From Pseudomonas taetrolens (GTDB taxonomy: Bacteria; Pseudomonadota; Gammaproteobacteria; Pseudomonadales; Pseudomonadaceae), in contig NZ_LS483370.1 of the NCBI RefSeq assembly GCF_900475285.1, positions 1,378,001 to 1,442,000 of the forward strand: a stretch of 64,000 nt of DNA, written 5' to 3'. The notes beneath the pieces were generated by a model. It was not told the origin of the DNA and made no database searches. It saw only the letters and a list, made by a program, of their open reading frames with translations. Shown here piece by piece: positions 9,437 through 18,775 of the stretch. A program made the translations under genes and the position numbers. The stretch's first letter is position 1. The number at the start of each line of letters is the position of its first letter.

Positions 9437-10681
9437 ATGTTCAGACCGTTATCGATTTTTATCGGCACGCGCTATACCCGTGCCAAGCGCCGAAATCGTT
9501 TTGTTTCTTTTATCTCCATGACCTCGATGATCGGCCTCGCCCTGGGCGTGCTGGCGATGATTGTGGTGTTGTCGGTGATGAACGGTTTTCAGCGTGAAAT
9601 GAGTAATCGCATCCTTGGCATGGTGCCGCACGCCACGATCGTCGGTGTGAAGCCGATAGATGACTGGCGCCCGGTCGCCGAGGCTGCGATGAAAAACCCC
9701 GAGGTCACCGGGGCCGTGCCGTTTACCGAAATGGAAGGCATGCTGTCCTATAAAGGATCGATGCAGCCGATTCAGATCAGTGGTGTCGACCCGGCGCTGG
9801 AAGGCAACGTGTCGATCGTTGCCCGGCATATTGTCCAGGGGCGCCTGGAAGATCTTAAACCCGGCGAGTTTGGCGTGGTGCTGGGTGAAATTACCGCGCG
9901 GCGCTTCCGTTTGGGTGTCGGAGACAAGATCACCCTGATCGTGCCTGAGGCCAGTACCGCGCCCGGCGGGATTACCCCGCGTCTGCAGCGTTTGAACGTG
10001 GTGGGTGTGTTCAAGGTCGGGGCTGAACTGGATGGCTCAATGGGCTTGATCCACGTGGCCGATGCGGCTGCCCTGCAGCGCTGGGAGCCGAACCAGGTTC
10101 AAAGTGTGCGCCTGGCGGTCAAGGACCTGTATGCCGCGCCGAAGGTGTCGCAGCAGGTTGCTGCGGGCTTGGGGGCCGGGTACGCGGCGGATGACTGGAC
10201 CCATACCCAGGGCAGCCTGTTCAGCGCCATGAAAATGGAAAAAACCATGATCGGCCTGTTGCTGCTGATGATCGTTGCCGTGGCAGCCTTCAACATCATC
10301 GCCACGTTGATTATGGTGGTGAACGACAAGGGCGCCGACATCGCCATTTTGCGCACCATTGGCGCCACGCCTCAGCAGATCATGGCGATTTTCATGGTGC
10401 AGGGCACGGTGATCGGGATTGTCGGCACGTTGATTGGTGGTGTGCTGGGGGTTATCGCGGCGCTCAATGTCAGTGAACTGGTGGGCTGGATGGAGCGGGT
10501 GTCCGGACAGCATATTTTCAGTTCTGATGTGTATTTCGTGAGCAACCTGCCGTCAGAACTGCAAGGCGGCGATGTGGCCTTGATCTGCGGTGCGGGTTTT
10601 GTTTTGAGCTTTTTGGCCACCTTGTACCCGGCATACCGTGCCGCCAAAATCCAGCCGGCGCATGCGTTGCGCTACTCCTGA
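9437..10681 (+). CDS. lolE: Lipoprotein-releasing ABC transporter permease LolE
   Basis: Second permease of LolCDE, 414 residues. The N-terminus [20 protein letters not shown] nearly repeats that of LolC, as do the first membrane segment and the C-terminal FtsX-type region ([20 protein letters not shown]). The periplasmic domain has diverged most. ATG 9437 was chosen by this alignment; an upstream in-frame start at 9356 would overlap lolD and include the hairpin. LolC versus LolE naming follows gene order. Confidence 0.95.
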   Translation: MFRPLSIFIGTRYTRAKRRNRFVSFISMTSMIGLALGVLAMIVVLSVMNGFQREMSNRILGMVPHATIVGVKPIDDWRPVAEAAMKNPEVTGAVPFTEMEGMLSYKGSMQPIQISGVDPALEGNVSIVARHIVQGRLEDLKPGEFGVVLGEITARRFRLGVGDKITLIVPEASTAPGGITPRLQRLNVVGVFKVGAELDGSMGLIHVADAAALQRWEPNQVQSVRLAVKDLYAAPKVSQQVAAGLGAGYAADDWTHTQGSLFSAMKMEKTMIGLLLLMIVAVAAFNIIATLIMVVNDKGADIAILRTIGATPQQIMAIFMVQGTVIGIVGTLIGGVLGVIAALNVSELVGWMERVSGQHIFSSDVYFVSNLPSELQGGDVALICGAGFVLSFLATLYPAYRAAKIQPAHALRYS

Positions 10682-10698
10682 TCGTTGAGCGGGGGGAT

Positions 10699-10859
10699 TT
10701 GTAGCCGCTGCCGAAGGCTGCGACGGGTTGCGCAGCGACCCCGCTTTTGAAGGTCCTTCGGCCCTTATCGCAGCCTGCGGCAGCGGCTACAAGGGCCCTT
10801 TGTACATTTCCATTGAGCGTGACACGGTGCTGCCTTTGCGGCCGCTTTTGAAGGTCCTT
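10699..10859. repeat. REP-type inverted repeat pair plus direct repeat
   Basis: 25-base arms at 10699-10723 and 10768-10792 are inverted copies with one mismatch (core GTAGCCGCTGCCG), the typical Pseudomonas extragenic palindrome pair. In addition CCGCTTTTGAAGGTCCTT occurs twice in direct orientation, at 10741-10758 and 10842-10859. A third GC-rich REP-like stretch follows at about 10865-10905, at the 3' end of the sensor kinase gene. Confidence 0.85.
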
Positions 10860-10901
10860 GGCCTTTGTAGCAGCGGACGAGCGGAGCGAGGCCGCGTCCC
10901 G

Positions 10902-12263
10902 CTACGGGGTCTGTCCTGGCGGCAGCTCAATCACAAATCGGGTCAACCCCTCTTGCGACTCGCATCCTATCTGCCCGCCATGGGCACGAATAATGGACTG
11001 GGTAATCGCCAGCCCCAATCCGGCATGTTCACTGCTGCCTTCTCGACGGGCCGGATCGGCTCGATAAAATCGGTCAAACAGGCGCGGAAGCTGCTCTGCG
11101 GGGATTTGGGTGCCGGTGTTTTCCAGGCTGATGCGCAGGTGGGAAGCCGTGGCAGTGATCAACACCCTGATCGTTCCGCCCGCGGGGGTGTAGCGCAGTG
11201 CGTTATCCAGCAGGTTGGAGAGGGCGCGGCGCAGCATGCTGCGGTCACCCGCGATCTGACCGTTACCCGTGCGGCTCAGAGCAATCTGCGAGTCTTCGGC
11301 CAAGGGCGCATAAAACTCGAGCAGGGCGTCCACTTCCCGGGCCAGCTCCAAAGGCTCACGTCGGGGGGTGAGCAAGCCGTGATCGGCCTTGGCCAGATAC
11401 AGCATGTCGTTGACCAACTGAGCCATCCACTGCAACTCCTCGAGGTTGCTGTGCAGTGCCTCACGGTACTCTTCGAGGCTGCGGGGGCGAGTCAGGGTGA
11501 CTTGGGTGTGGGTCAGCAGGTTCGACAATGGCGTGCGCAGCTCATGGGCAATATCGGCAGAGAACGCCGACAGGCGCTGAAATGAGCTGTCCAGTCGCTC
11601 CAGCATGGCGTTGAAGGCCTTGGCCAGGTCAGCCAGCTCGGCCGGCATTTGCGCCTGGGGCAAGCGTGCATTGAGCGAGTCCGCCGAGACGCTGCCGGCA
11701 ATCGCGCTCATGCGGCGCAAGGGCTGCAAGCCGCTACGGGCCGCCCAGGCACCGAGAATGGCAGTGGCCAGGGCTGAGAGCCCGACAGTCATCCAGATCA
11801 AGTGCTGCATGCGCTGCAAGAAGTGCTGGTGGTGGGTGATGTCCAGCAGCAGTGTCAGGCGCGGTGCGTTTTGGGTGTCGGGCACCGGATTCAATACCCG
11901 GTAGTCAATGCCATCGATCTGCAGGCTGCCCAGTCCCGGACGCGAAGGCAGCTCCAGCGGCAGGCGCGGTGAACTGTCAAACCACAAATGCCCGTCCGGA
12001 CCTCGCACCCGGACGGCAAGGTCCGGTTGATGGGCCAGGTCTTGCAGGAGTGCGGGCAGGCGCCCGGTGAAGTTCTCCAGGGTGTCGGCACCCTGCAGCG
12101 TGCCGCGCAGAACAGCGAGGCGGCTTTCCATCAACTGCTGGTCCAGCTCCACGAAGTGCACTTCACTGGCCCGCCCGAACAATACCCCGGCAAACAGAGA
12201 CACCACGGCCGTGCACCCGGCGAACAGCAGCGCCAGACGGCTGCTCAGCGACAGGCGGCGCAT
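10902..12263 (-). CDS. copS: Heavy-metal (copper-type) sensor histidine kinase
   Basis: Membrane sensor kinase of the CopS/CusS/CzcS family, about 453 residues. Two membrane segments (LALLFAGCTAVVSLFAGVLF near the start; WMTVGLSALATAILGAWAA near 155) bracket a periplasmic sensor domain, then come HAMP, the phosphoacceptor FSADIAHELRTPLSN, the N-box NLLDNALRYTP and the G-box HAGLGLAITQSI. The ATG at 12263 overlaps the regulator stop (TGATG); a GTG one codon upstream is also possible. Copper rather than zinc or cadmium is inferred from the cupredoxin neighbour and the box at 13008. Confidence 0.88.
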   Translation of the reverse strand: MRRLSLSSRLALLFAGCTAVVSLFAGVLFGRASEVHFVELDQQLMESRLAVLRGTLQGADTLENFTGRLPALLQDLAHQPDLAVRVRGPDGHLWFDSSPRLPLELPSRPGLGSLQIDGIDYRVLNPVPDTQNAPRLTLLLDITHHQHFLQRMQHLIWMTVGLSALATAILGAWAARSGLQPLRRMSAIAGSVSADSLNARLPQAQMPAELADLAKAFNAMLERLDSSFQRLSAFSADIAHELRTPLSNLLTHTQVTLTRPRSLEEYREALHSNLEELQWMAQLVNDMLYLAKADHGLLTPRREPLELAREVDALLEFYAPLAEDSQIALSRTGNGQIAGDRSMLRRALSNLLDNALRYTPAGGTIRVLITATASHLRISLENTGTQIPAEQLPRLFDRFYRADPARREGSSEHAGLGLAITQSIIRAHGGQIGCESQEGLTRFVIELPPGQTP

Positions 12264-12943
12264 CACGGGGTGCGCTCTTCGAGGACGTAACCCATGCCGC
12301 GTACGGTATGGATCAGTTTGCGCTCGTAGCTGTCATCGATTTTCAGGCGCAGGCGGCGAATCGCGACTTCGATCACATTGGTGTCGCTGTCGAAATTCAT
12401 GTCCCACACCTGCGAGGCGATCAAGGATTTGGGCAGCACTTCGCCCTGGCGGCGCAGCAGCAACTCCAGCAGGGAGAACTCCTTGGCGGTGAGGTCGATG
12501 CGCTGCCCGTCACGCTCGACGCGGCGACGGATCAGGTCCAGGCGCAGGTCGGCCAGTTGCAGGCTGGTTTCCTGGGGAGCGCTGCTGCCACGGCGCAACA
12601 GGCTGCGCACCCGGGCCAGCAATTCGGAAAACGCGAAGGGCTTGACCAGATAGTCGTCAGCCCCCAGTTCCAGGCCGTGTACACGGTCTTCAACAGCGTC
12701 GCGGGCGGTCAGGAACAGCACCGGCATGCTCAGTCCGGCACTGCGCACTGCCTGCAGGATTTGCCAGCCGTCACGGCCGGGCAGCATGACATCGAGAATC
12801 AGCAGTGAGTAATCACCGGTCAGTGCCAAATGCTGGCCAGTGATGCCGTCGGCGGCCAGTTCGGTATTGAAGCCGGCCTCGCTCAAGCCCTGGCGCAGGT
12901 ATTGCCCGGTTTTGGCCTGGTCTTCGACTATCAGCAGTTTCAT
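12263..12943 (-). CDS. copR: OmpR-family copper-type response regulator
   Basis: Receiver plus winged-helix DNA-binding regulator, 226 residues. Phosphoacceptor Asp51 lies in [14 protein letters not shown], the conserved Lys in [14 protein letters not shown], and the C-terminal domain shows [20 protein letters not shown] and the recognition region [17 protein letters not shown] 12943 is preferred over a TTG two codons upstream. Co-transcribed with the kinase by stop-start overlap, and divergent from the cupredoxin gene, whose promoter region carries a CusR/CopR-like box that it probably binds. Confidence 0.88.
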   Translation of the reverse strand: MKLLIVEDQAKTGQYLRQGLSEAGFNTELAADGITGQHLALTGDYSLLILDVMLPGRDGWQILQAVRSAGLSMPVLFLTARDAVEDRVHGLELGADDYLVKPFAFSELLARVRSLLRRGSSAPQETSLQLADLRLDLIRRRVERDGQRIDLTAKEFSLLELLLRRQGEVLPKSLIASQVWDMNFDSDTNVIEVAIRRLRLKIDDSYERKLIHTVRGMGYVLEERTP

Positions 12944-13007
12944 GGGCAACTCATCGCAAAAAATGACCTCAGCCTTATACCCCGACTCCCGCGATGCGGG
13001 GCCAAAC

Positions 13008-13021
13008 TGACAAAGTTGTAA
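13008..13021. promoter_or_regulatory. CopR/CusR-like operator
   Basis: TGACAAAGTTGTAA fits the two-half-site metal-regulator box (TGACAA-NN-TTGTCA) at 12 of 14 positions. It is placed between the divergent regulator and cupredoxin genes, about 76 bases before the cupredoxin start. The consensus is recalled from E. coli CusR; binding is inference. Confidence 0.55.
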
Positions 13022-13096
13022 TCTTACGGTCAGTTGAGTGCCAGCGCCGGGCTTTTAAAGTAGGCACCTGTTCGATCATTTATTTCCGGAGTCGGT

Positions 13097-13627
13097 ATGA
13101 CGGTGCATTTTCGTTTGGCCCTTGCGGGGTTTTTTCTGGTATTGAGCATGCCGGCGCTGGCATCACCTGCGGGGCACTATGCCTTTGGTCAGCCAGCGGC
13201 TGCCGCCAGTGCCACGCGCACGATTGAAGTGCACATGACGGACATGGCCTTCACGCCCACGTCTCTGGAGGTCAAAGCAGGGGAGACAGTGCGATTTTTC
13301 CTGGTCAACAAGGGGCAGTTGCTGCACGAGTTCAACCTGGGAGATGCGGCGATGCACGCCGGGCACCAGAAAGAAATGCTCAAAATGCAGCAGGGCGGGA
13401 TGATGACCCCGACCGGCATGAATCACGAAAACATGGATCATGCCGCGATGGGGCACGGTGCCAGCGGCGAGATGAAGCACGATGATCCCAACAGTGTGCT
13501 GGTGGAACCGGGTAAAACCGCTGAGTTGACCTGGACGTTCAGCCAGGCGGACAACCTGGAATTCGCCTGTAATGTGCCCGGCCACTATCAGGCGGGAATG
13601 GTCGGAACGGTAAAGGTTGGGCCTTGA
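13097..13627 (+). CDS. Periplasmic cupredoxin-domain copper-binding protein
   Basis: Secreted blue-copper-fold protein, 176 residues, with a signal peptide ending near ALASPAGHYA. The cupredoxin domain has the ligand set His in QLLHEFNLG and Cys-His-Met in CNVPGHYQAGM near the C-terminus. Between them is a Met/His-rich insert (KEMLKMQQGGMMTPTGMNHE, then MDHAAMGHG) that could hold extra Cu(I)/Cu(II). Divergent from copRS with a likely copper box in the shared promoter, so probably copper-induced. A role in periplasmic copper buffering is inferred. Confidence 0.88.
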   Translation: MTVHFRLALAGFFLVLSMPALASPAGHYAFGQPAAAASATRTIEVHMTDMAFTPTSLEVKAGETVRFFLVNKGQLLHEFNLGDAAMHAGHQKEMLKMQQGGMMTPTGMNHENMDHAAMGHGASGEMKHDDPNSVLVEPGKTAELTWTFSQADNLEFACNVPGHYQAGMVGTVKVGP

Positions 13628-13666
13628 ACACGGCTGATCGTCTGTGAACGCTGAAAGACAGGCGTA

Positions 13667-13691
13667 AACCCGCTAGAATTGCCGGGTTTTT
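13667..13691 (+). terminator. Intrinsic terminator after the cupredoxin gene
   Basis: AACCCG (13667-13672), ten-base loop, CGGGTT (13683-13688) running into five T's. It ends only 18 bases before the queF start, so queF must be read from another promoter or by read-through. Confidence 0.65.
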
Positions 13692-13708
13692 CTAGCCAGG
13701 TTTTTGTT

Positions 13709-14539
13709 ATGCATCCCGCAGCCGAACATTCGCCGCTGGGCAAGTCCAGTGAATACATCAGCACTTACACGCCGTCCTTGCTGTTCCCGATCCCGCGTGC
13801 AGCAAAATGGGCCGAGCTGGGCCTGAGCGCCGAAACGCTGCCTTATGTCGGGGTGGACTTCTGGAACTGCTTCGAACTGTCATGGCTGTTGCCATCAGGC
13901 AAGCCAGTGGTAGCCATTGGCGAGTTCTGCTTTGCCGCAGATTCGCCGAACATCGTTGAATCCAAGTCTTTCAAGCTGTACTTGAACTCCCTGAACCAGA
14001 CCGTTTTTACCGATGTGCAAAGCCTTGAAGCGACCTTGCAGGCTGATTTGTCAGCGGCTTCCGGGAAGCCTGTCAGCGTGCGCGTGCGCAGCTTGAATGA
14101 CGTTCAGGCGGATGGCGTGGGTACTTTGCCGGGTGTGTGCATCGATGAGCTGGATATCAGCGTCAGTGATTACGCCCAGCCACGTCCTGAGCTGCTCAAG
14201 TGCGATGAGTCACGGGTCATTGAAGAAAGCCTGTACAGCCATCTGCTCAAGTCCAACTGCCCGGTGACCAGTCAGCCAGACTGGGGGACAGTGGTCGTCG
14301 AGTACCGCGGTGCGGCGCTGGATCACGCCAGCCTGCTGGCGTATCTGGTCAGCTTTCGCCAGCACTCGGATTTTCATGAGCAATGTGTGGAGAGGATCTT
14401 TCTCGACCTGCAGCGTCTGCTCAAGCCTGAAAAACTGACCGTGTATGCGCGTTATGTGCGTCGTGGCGGGCTGGACATCAACCCGTACCGCAGCACCGAA
14501 GCGGTTGAGTTCCAGAATCTGCGCTTAGTGCGTCAGTAA
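13709..14539 (+). CDS. queF: NADPH-dependent 7-cyano-7-deazaguanine reductase
   Basis: Reduces preQ0 to preQ1 in queuosine synthesis (tunnelling-fold, YkvM/QueF long form). 276 residues, as in E. coli. The QueF motif [15 protein letters not shown] is present, and the catalytic Cys lies in [16 protein letters not shown] 13709 gives the expected start [18 protein letters not shown]; a frame open from 13679 would begin inside the upstream terminator. Convergent with bcp. Confidence 0.96.
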   Translation: MHPAAEHSPLGKSSEYISTYTPSLLFPIPRAAKWAELGLSAETLPYVGVDFWNCFELSWLLPSGKPVVAIGEFCFAADSPNIVESKSFKLYLNSLNQTVFTDVQSLEATLQADLSAASGKPVSVRVRSLNDVQADGVGTLPGVCIDELDISVSDYAQPRPELLKCDESRVIEESLYSHLLKSNCPVTSQPDWGTVVVEYRGAALDHASLLAYLVSFRQHSDFHEQCVERIFLDLQRLLKPEKLTVYARYVRRGGLDINPYRSTEAVEFQNLRLVRQ

Positions 14540-14565
14540 TAACGCCCCGGCACCTGTTGCCTGTG

Positions 14566-14589
14566 CAGGAGCGAGCACGTTCGCTCCTG
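14566..14589. terminator. Hairpin between convergent queF and bcp
   Basis: Perfect nine-base arms CAGGAGCGA (14566-14574) and TCGCTCCTG (14581-14589) around a six-base loop. No T-tract on either side, so termination or end protection is only likely. Confidence 0.45.
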
Positions 14590-14598
14590 CAGCAGGAA

Positions 14599-15072
14599 TC
14601 AGGCCTGGTTCAATGCTGTTGCCTGTTCCAGCACCGCGTCAACATGACCCGGTACTTTCACGCCGCGCCATTCATGGCGCAACACGCCGTCCTTGTCGAT
14701 CAGGAACGTGCTGCGGTCGACCCCCATGTATTCCTTGCCGTAAAGCTTTTTCAGCTTGATCACGTCAAACAGCTGGCACAGGGTTTCGTCCTTGTCGCTC
14801 AGCAACTCGAACGGGAAACCTTGCTTGGCCTTGAAGTTTTCATGGGACTTGAGGCTGTCACGCGACACACCGAAGATTTCGGTATTGGCCGCCTGAAACG
14901 CCGGGTAATGGTCACGAAAGCCCTGGCCTTCAGTGGTGCAGCCCGGGGTGCTGTCCTTGGGATAGAAGTAAATCACCACCTGCTTGCCTTTAAGCTGCGA
15001 CAGGCTGACGGTTTGCTCGCCCGTTGCCGGGAGCGTGAATTCGCCTACCGGCTGATCAATTGCTACGGCCAT
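14599..15072 (-). CDS. bcp: Thiol peroxidase, Bcp/PrxQ type
   Basis: Thioredoxin-dependent peroxiredoxin detoxifying H2O2 and organic peroxides in the cytosol. 157 residues; the peroxidatic Cys is in KDSTPGCTTEGQGF. Thioredoxin-fold features YFYPKD and GVSRDSLKSHENF are intact. The second Cys of E. coli Bcp, five residues after the first, is not present here (CTTEGQGF). It lies 12 bases after gcvR on the same strand, an arrangement common in Pseudomonas. Confidence 0.95.
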   Translation of the reverse strand: MAVAIDQPVGEFTLPATGEQTVSLSQLKGKQVVIYFYPKDSTPGCTTEGQGFRDHYPAFQAANTEIFGVSRDSLKSHENFKAKQGFPFELLSDKDETLCQLFDVIKLKKLYGKEYMGVDRSTFLIDKDGVLRHEWRGVKVPGHVDAVLEQATALNQA

Positions 15073-15084
15073 GAGTCGGCTTCC

Positions 15085-15645
15085 TTACATTGGGTTCTGT
15101 GGGCGCCACGGTTCGATCAGTGCATCGAGGTTCAGCGCGTCGGCGAAGTCCAGGAACTGATCACGCAGCCAGCTGATTTGTACGCCGGCCGGCAAGGTCA
15201 CGGTGAACGTGGCGTTGAGCATGGTGCCGCCGGTTTGCGGTGCCTGATAGGTGTCGCAGGTCAGGTTTTCCAGCTCGACGTTGTGGTCGGTGAAAAACTG
15301 GCATAGCTCATTGATGATGTCCGAGCGGTACGCCGAGCTGACATAAGCCACGTACGGCAGCGCCTGGGGCCGGGTTTCGAGCGCGGCACTGCGCACCACG
15401 TTAACGCTGAAGGCGTGTTTCTTGGCGAGAGCCGGCAGCCCGGCCTCAAGGCGAGCCAGGGCGTCCCAGCTACCGGTGACTTCCAGGACCAGCGCACTGC
15501 ATTCGCCGTGGCGAGTCAGGCGGGAGGTCACGACGGCGCAGCGATTTTCATGGCTGGCGCGACACAGGACGTTAGTCAGCTCCATTGGGTTGGCGCCAAG
15601 GGCACTGATGACAAGGAATTGTTCGCGGACTGTGGGGGTGGACAT
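15085..15645 (-). CDS. gcvR: Glycine cleavage system transcriptional repressor-like ACT protein
   Basis: GcvR-type regulator with two ACT domains (residues about 5-80 and 95-170), 186 residues. In E. coli GcvR binds glycine and GcvA to control gcvTHP. The first domain begins REQFLVISALGANPMELTNV, the second PYVAYVSSAYRSDIINELC. AGGAAGG lies just before the ATG. Upstream of bcp on one strand and divergent from dapA. No DNA-binding domain, consistent with action through a partner. Confidence 0.88.
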   Translation of the reverse strand: MSTPTVREQFLVISALGANPMELTNVLCRASHENRCAVVTSRLTRHGECSALVLEVTGSWDALARLEAGLPALAKKHAFSVNVVRSAALETRPQALPYVAYVSSAYRSDIINELCQFFTDHNVELENLTCDTYQAPQTGGTMLNATFTVTLPAGVQISWLRDQFLDFADALNLDALIEPWRPQNPM

Positions 15646-15744
15646 GCAGCCTTCCTAAAACGATGAGCGGTCAGTACGGTCGACGCGTTGCGAATCCAAT
15701 ATCAGTTTTCTCGCAAACGCCACAACCCCGCCAATACACCGTTG

Positions 15745-15777
15745 CGGACGATTTGCAGACTCTGCAAATCGTGTCCG
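15745..15777. promoter_or_regulatory. Long inverted repeat between gcvR and dapA
   Basis: CGGAC-GATTTGCA (15745-15757) pairs with TGCAAATC-GTGTCCG (15763-15777) apart from a two-base bulge. It lies in the 327-base divergent gap, which contains no gene I can support; its 3' end carries the AGGAG ribosome site of dapA (15961-15965). It could be a leader hairpin or an operator. Confidence 0.35.
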
Positions 15778-15972
15778 GAGGCGTTTGGGCGGGGCCTTGG
15801 GCGCTTGATATAGAGCTGTTTGGCAGACTCTCGCGCGCATCAGTACCAATCAAAGGCTGAAGGGTAGCGAAAAGCAACGCGAAGGGGAATGCTCATCGGG
15901 CGCGCTGTTGCTTGTGCAAGGGTCATGGCGCCAGTACCATTACGGCTCTCTTTTTCCGGCAGGAGCGGTTGC

Positions 15973-16851
15973 ATGATTGCGGGCAGTATGGTGGCACTGG
16001 TCACACCGATGGATGCACAAGGTCGTCTCGATTGGGACGCCCTGAGCAAACTGGTGGACTTTCACCTGCAAGCGGGCACCAACGCCATTGTTGCCGTTGG
16101 CACTACAGGTGAATCGGCAACACTGGATGTGAACGAACACATCGAAGTGATTCGTTTCGTCGTCAAGCAGGTTGCAGGGCGCATTCCGGTGATTGCCGGC
16201 ACGGGCGCCAACTCGACGCGTGAAGCGATCGAGCTGACCACCAACGCGAAGGCCGCCGGCGCTGATGCGTGCCTGCTGGTCACGCCGTATTACAACAAAC
16301 CGACCCAGGAAGGCCTGTATCAGCACTTCCGTGCGATCGCCGAAGCAGTCGACATTCCGCAGATCCTGTACAACGTGCCGGGCCGTACGGCCTGCGACAT
16401 GTTGCCAGCCACCGTCATACGCCTGTCGAGCGTACCGAACATCATCGGTATCAAGGAAGCCACCGGCGACCTGCAGCGCGTCACGGACATCCTGGCCGGC
16501 GTCAGCAGCGACTTCCTGGTGTACTCCGGCGATGACGCGACGGCAGTCGAGCTGATTCTGCTCGGCGGCAAGGGCAACATCTCGGTCACCGCCAACGTGG
16601 CGCCGCGTGAAATGAGCGAATTGTGTGCGGCGGCCATGCGTGGCGATGCGGCCACAGCGCGTGCGATTCACGAAAAGCTGATGCCGCTCAATAAAACCCT
16701 GTTTATCGAATCCAACCCGATCCCCGTGAAATGGGCGCTGCACGAGATGGGCCTGATGCCGGACGGTATCCGTCTGCCGCTCACCTGGCTCAGCGAACCC
16801 TGCCACGAACCGCTGCGTCAGGCTCTGCGCCAGTCCGGTGTTTTGGTTTAA
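15973..16851 (+). CDS. dapA: 4-hydroxy-tetrahydrodipicolinate synthase
   Basis: Condenses pyruvate with aspartate semialdehyde, the first committed step of lysine and diaminopimelate synthesis. 292 residues, TIM barrel. The Schiff-base lysine is in [13 protein letters not shown]; the GTTGESATL and [11 protein letters not shown] motifs are intact. ATG 15973 follows AGGAG by seven bases; longer frames from 15889 have no homologous N-terminus. First gene of the dapA-bamC-MBL-purC run, 17 bases before bamC. Confidence 0.97.
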   Translation: MIAGSMVALVTPMDAQGRLDWDALSKLVDFHLQAGTNAIVAVGTTGESATLDVNEHIEVIRFVVKQVAGRIPVIAGTGANSTREAIELTTNAKAAGADACLLVTPYYNKPTQEGLYQHFRAIAEAVDIPQILYNVPGRTACDMLPATVIRLSSVPNIIGIKEATGDLQRVTDILAGVSSDFLVYSGDDATAVELILLGGKGNISVTANVAPREMSELCAAAMRGDAATARAIHEKLMPLNKTLFIESNPIPVKWALHEMGLMPDGIRLPLTWLSEPCHEPLRQALRQSGVLV

Positions 16852-16868
16852 TTGAGGAAGCACTACGC

Positions 16869-17984
16869 ATGAAGCGATTGGCCGGACTTTCCGCACTAGC
16901 CGTGATTATTTCGAGCACCAGCGGCTGTGGTTGGCTGTGGGGTCCAGAAGGTTATTTCCGGGACCGTGGCAGCGATTATCTGGAAGCGCATCAAGCACCG
17001 CCCATGCAATTGCCGCCGGGTGTCCAGACTGACAAGCGCCTTGTACCGCTGTTGCCAATCCCCGGCAACGTGCCCGACGACAGCGTCAAGGGCGAGTTTG
17101 AAGTGCCGCGCCCGCAACCGTTGCTGGTGGCCGCGAATGCCAGCGACTTCACCCTGCAAAAGAGTGGCGACAGCCGCTGGGTGATGGCGCAGCGTCCGCC
17201 GGTAGAAGTCTGGTCGGTGGCGACGCAGTTCTTCCAGGACAACGGTTTCCGTATCGACGAGCAACGCCCGCAGACCGGCGAGTTCACCACGACCTGGCAG
17301 CGCGCTGACGAGCTTTCGGCGCCGATGGCCCGCCATATCGGCAGCAGCGGCCTTGCCGCCGACAGCGAAACCCGCCTGCGGGTCCGCATCGAGCCCGGCG
17401 TGCAGCGCAATACCAGCGAAATCTACATCGTCAGTGCCAACCGGCCTGCCGGCAGCACCGCCAATGCCGAGTTCAGCAACCGTTCGGTCAATACCGGTCT
17501 GGATGCTGCCCTGGTTGACGAAATGCTGATCAGCATGAACCGCAACGCCGAGAAGGGCGGTTCGGTGTCGTTGCTGGCCGCACGGGACTTCGATACCCCG
17601 ACCCGCGTCAGCCTGAGCGAAGACGGCAGCGGTAACCCGGTGCTGAGCCTCAACGAAGACCTCGATCGTGCATGGTCGAGTGTCGGCCGTGCGCTTGAGC
17701 AGGGCGAATGGCGCGTTGAAGACATCAACCGTACCTTGGGCCTGTACTACATCAACCTGGCCGAAAAAGCCGAGAAGAAGGACGAGAAACCCGGTTTCTT
17801 CTCCGGCCTCTTTGGCAGCAAGCCGAACCAGGAAGAAGTTGAAGCACGTGCCGAGCGTTATCAGGTGCGTCTGAGCAAGGTTGGCGAGACGGTGCAAGTG
17901 ACTGTCGAAGAAAACATCAACAAGGTTGCCTCGCCGGAAGTGGCGCGCAAAGTGTTGGGCGTCATTCAAGACAACCTGGGCTGA
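16869..17984 (+). CDS. bamC: Outer-membrane assembly lipoprotein BamC
   Basis: Lipoprotein subunit of the BAM complex that inserts beta-barrel proteins. 371 residues; a signal peptide ends in a lipobox around STSGC, giving a lipidated Cys near residue 20, followed by the extended N-terminal segment (GPEGYFRDRGSDYLEA) and two helix-grip domains. GEFTTTWQ and GLYYINLAEKAEKKDEKPGF are recognisable. ATG 16869 is required for the signal. Sits between dapA and the MBL gene, the usual Pseudomonas order. Confidence 0.95.
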   Translation: MKRLAGLSALAVIISSTSGCGWLWGPEGYFRDRGSDYLEAHQAPPMQLPPGVQTDKRLVPLLPIPGNVPDDSVKGEFEVPRPQPLLVAANASDFTLQKSGDSRWVMAQRPPVEVWSVATQFFQDNGFRIDEQRPQTGEFTTTWQRADELSAPMARHIGSSGLAADSETRLRVRIEPGVQRNTSEIYIVSANRPAGSTANAEFSNRSVNTGLDAALVDEMLISMNRNAEKGGSVSLLAARDFDTPTRVSLSEDGSGNPVLSLNEDLDRAWSSVGRALEQGEWRVEDINRTLGLYYINLAEKAEKKDEKPGFFSGLFGSKPNQEEVEARAERYQVRLSKVGETVQVTVEENINKVASPEVARKVLGVIQDNLG

Positions 17985-17988
17985 CAGC

Positions 17989-18747
17989 ATGCGTTTTGCC
18001 GTTCTCGGCAGTGGTAGCCAAGGGAATGGCACGCTGATAGCCAGCAACAACACCTGTATCCTGGTCGATTGCGGTTTCTCCTTGCGAGAAACCGAGCGCC
18101 GCCTGGTTCGGTTGGGCGTCAGCCCACACCAGCTGAGCGCGATTCTGGTCACCCACGAACATGCCGACCACGTGCATGGCGTGGGTTTGCTGTCTCGGCG
18201 CTACAATTTGCCGGTGTACATGAGTCGTGGTACTCAGCGCGGGATGCGCAAGCCGTTGGAACCTGCCGGCTTCGTGGCGGATGGCGAGACGTTGCAGATC
18301 GGGGCATTGAGTGTCCATGTGACCCGCGTCGCCCATGATGCCCAGGAGCCTACCCAGTATGTGTTCAGCGACGGTCAGCGGCGTTTCGGCCTGTTGACCG
18401 ATCTGGGTTCATATTGCGCAGGCATCCTGGACAGCTACCGCGACCTGGATGCGCTCATGATCGAGGCTAACCATTGCCGCGACCTGCTTGCCCGTGGTCA
18501 CTACCCCGCGTTTCTCAAACGGCGGGTCGGTGGCCAGGAAGGACATTTGAACAACCATCAGGCCGCAAGCCTGGTGGCCGAGTTGGGCTGGCAGGACCTG
18601 CAACACCTGGTACTGGCTCACCTCAGCAGCAAGAACAACCTGCCGCAGCTGGCCCGGCAATGTTTTGTCGACACCCTAGGGTGCGACCCGGACTGGCTGC
18701 AACTGGCCGATCAAGATTCAGGGCTCGACTGGCGCACAATCGCCTAG
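17989..18747 (+). CDS. Metallo-beta-lactamase-fold hydrolase
   Basis: 252-residue MBL-fold protein of the YycJ-like group. The metal motif THEHADHVHG is intact, with further ligands likely in VTRVAHDAQEPTQ, LLTDLG and EANHC. Four bases separate it from bamC and 28 from purC, so it is probably co-transcribed. Relatives are nucleases or phosphodiesterases, but the substrate here is not evident from sequence. Confidence 0.88.
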   Translation: MRFAVLGSGSQGNGTLIASNNTCILVDCGFSLRETERRLVRLGVSPHQLSAILVTHEHADHVHGVGLLSRRYNLPVYMSRGTQRGMRKPLEPAGFVADGETLQIGALSVHVTRVAHDAQEPTQYVFSDGQRRFGLLTDLGSYCAGILDSYRDLDALMIEANHCRDLLARGHYPAFLKRRVGGQEGHLNNHQAASLVAELGWQDLQHLVLAHLSSKNNLPQLARQCFVDTLGCDPDWLQLADQDSGLDWRTIA

Positions 18748-18775
18748 CCCACCTACTTAGCATGCGGAGCCCATC

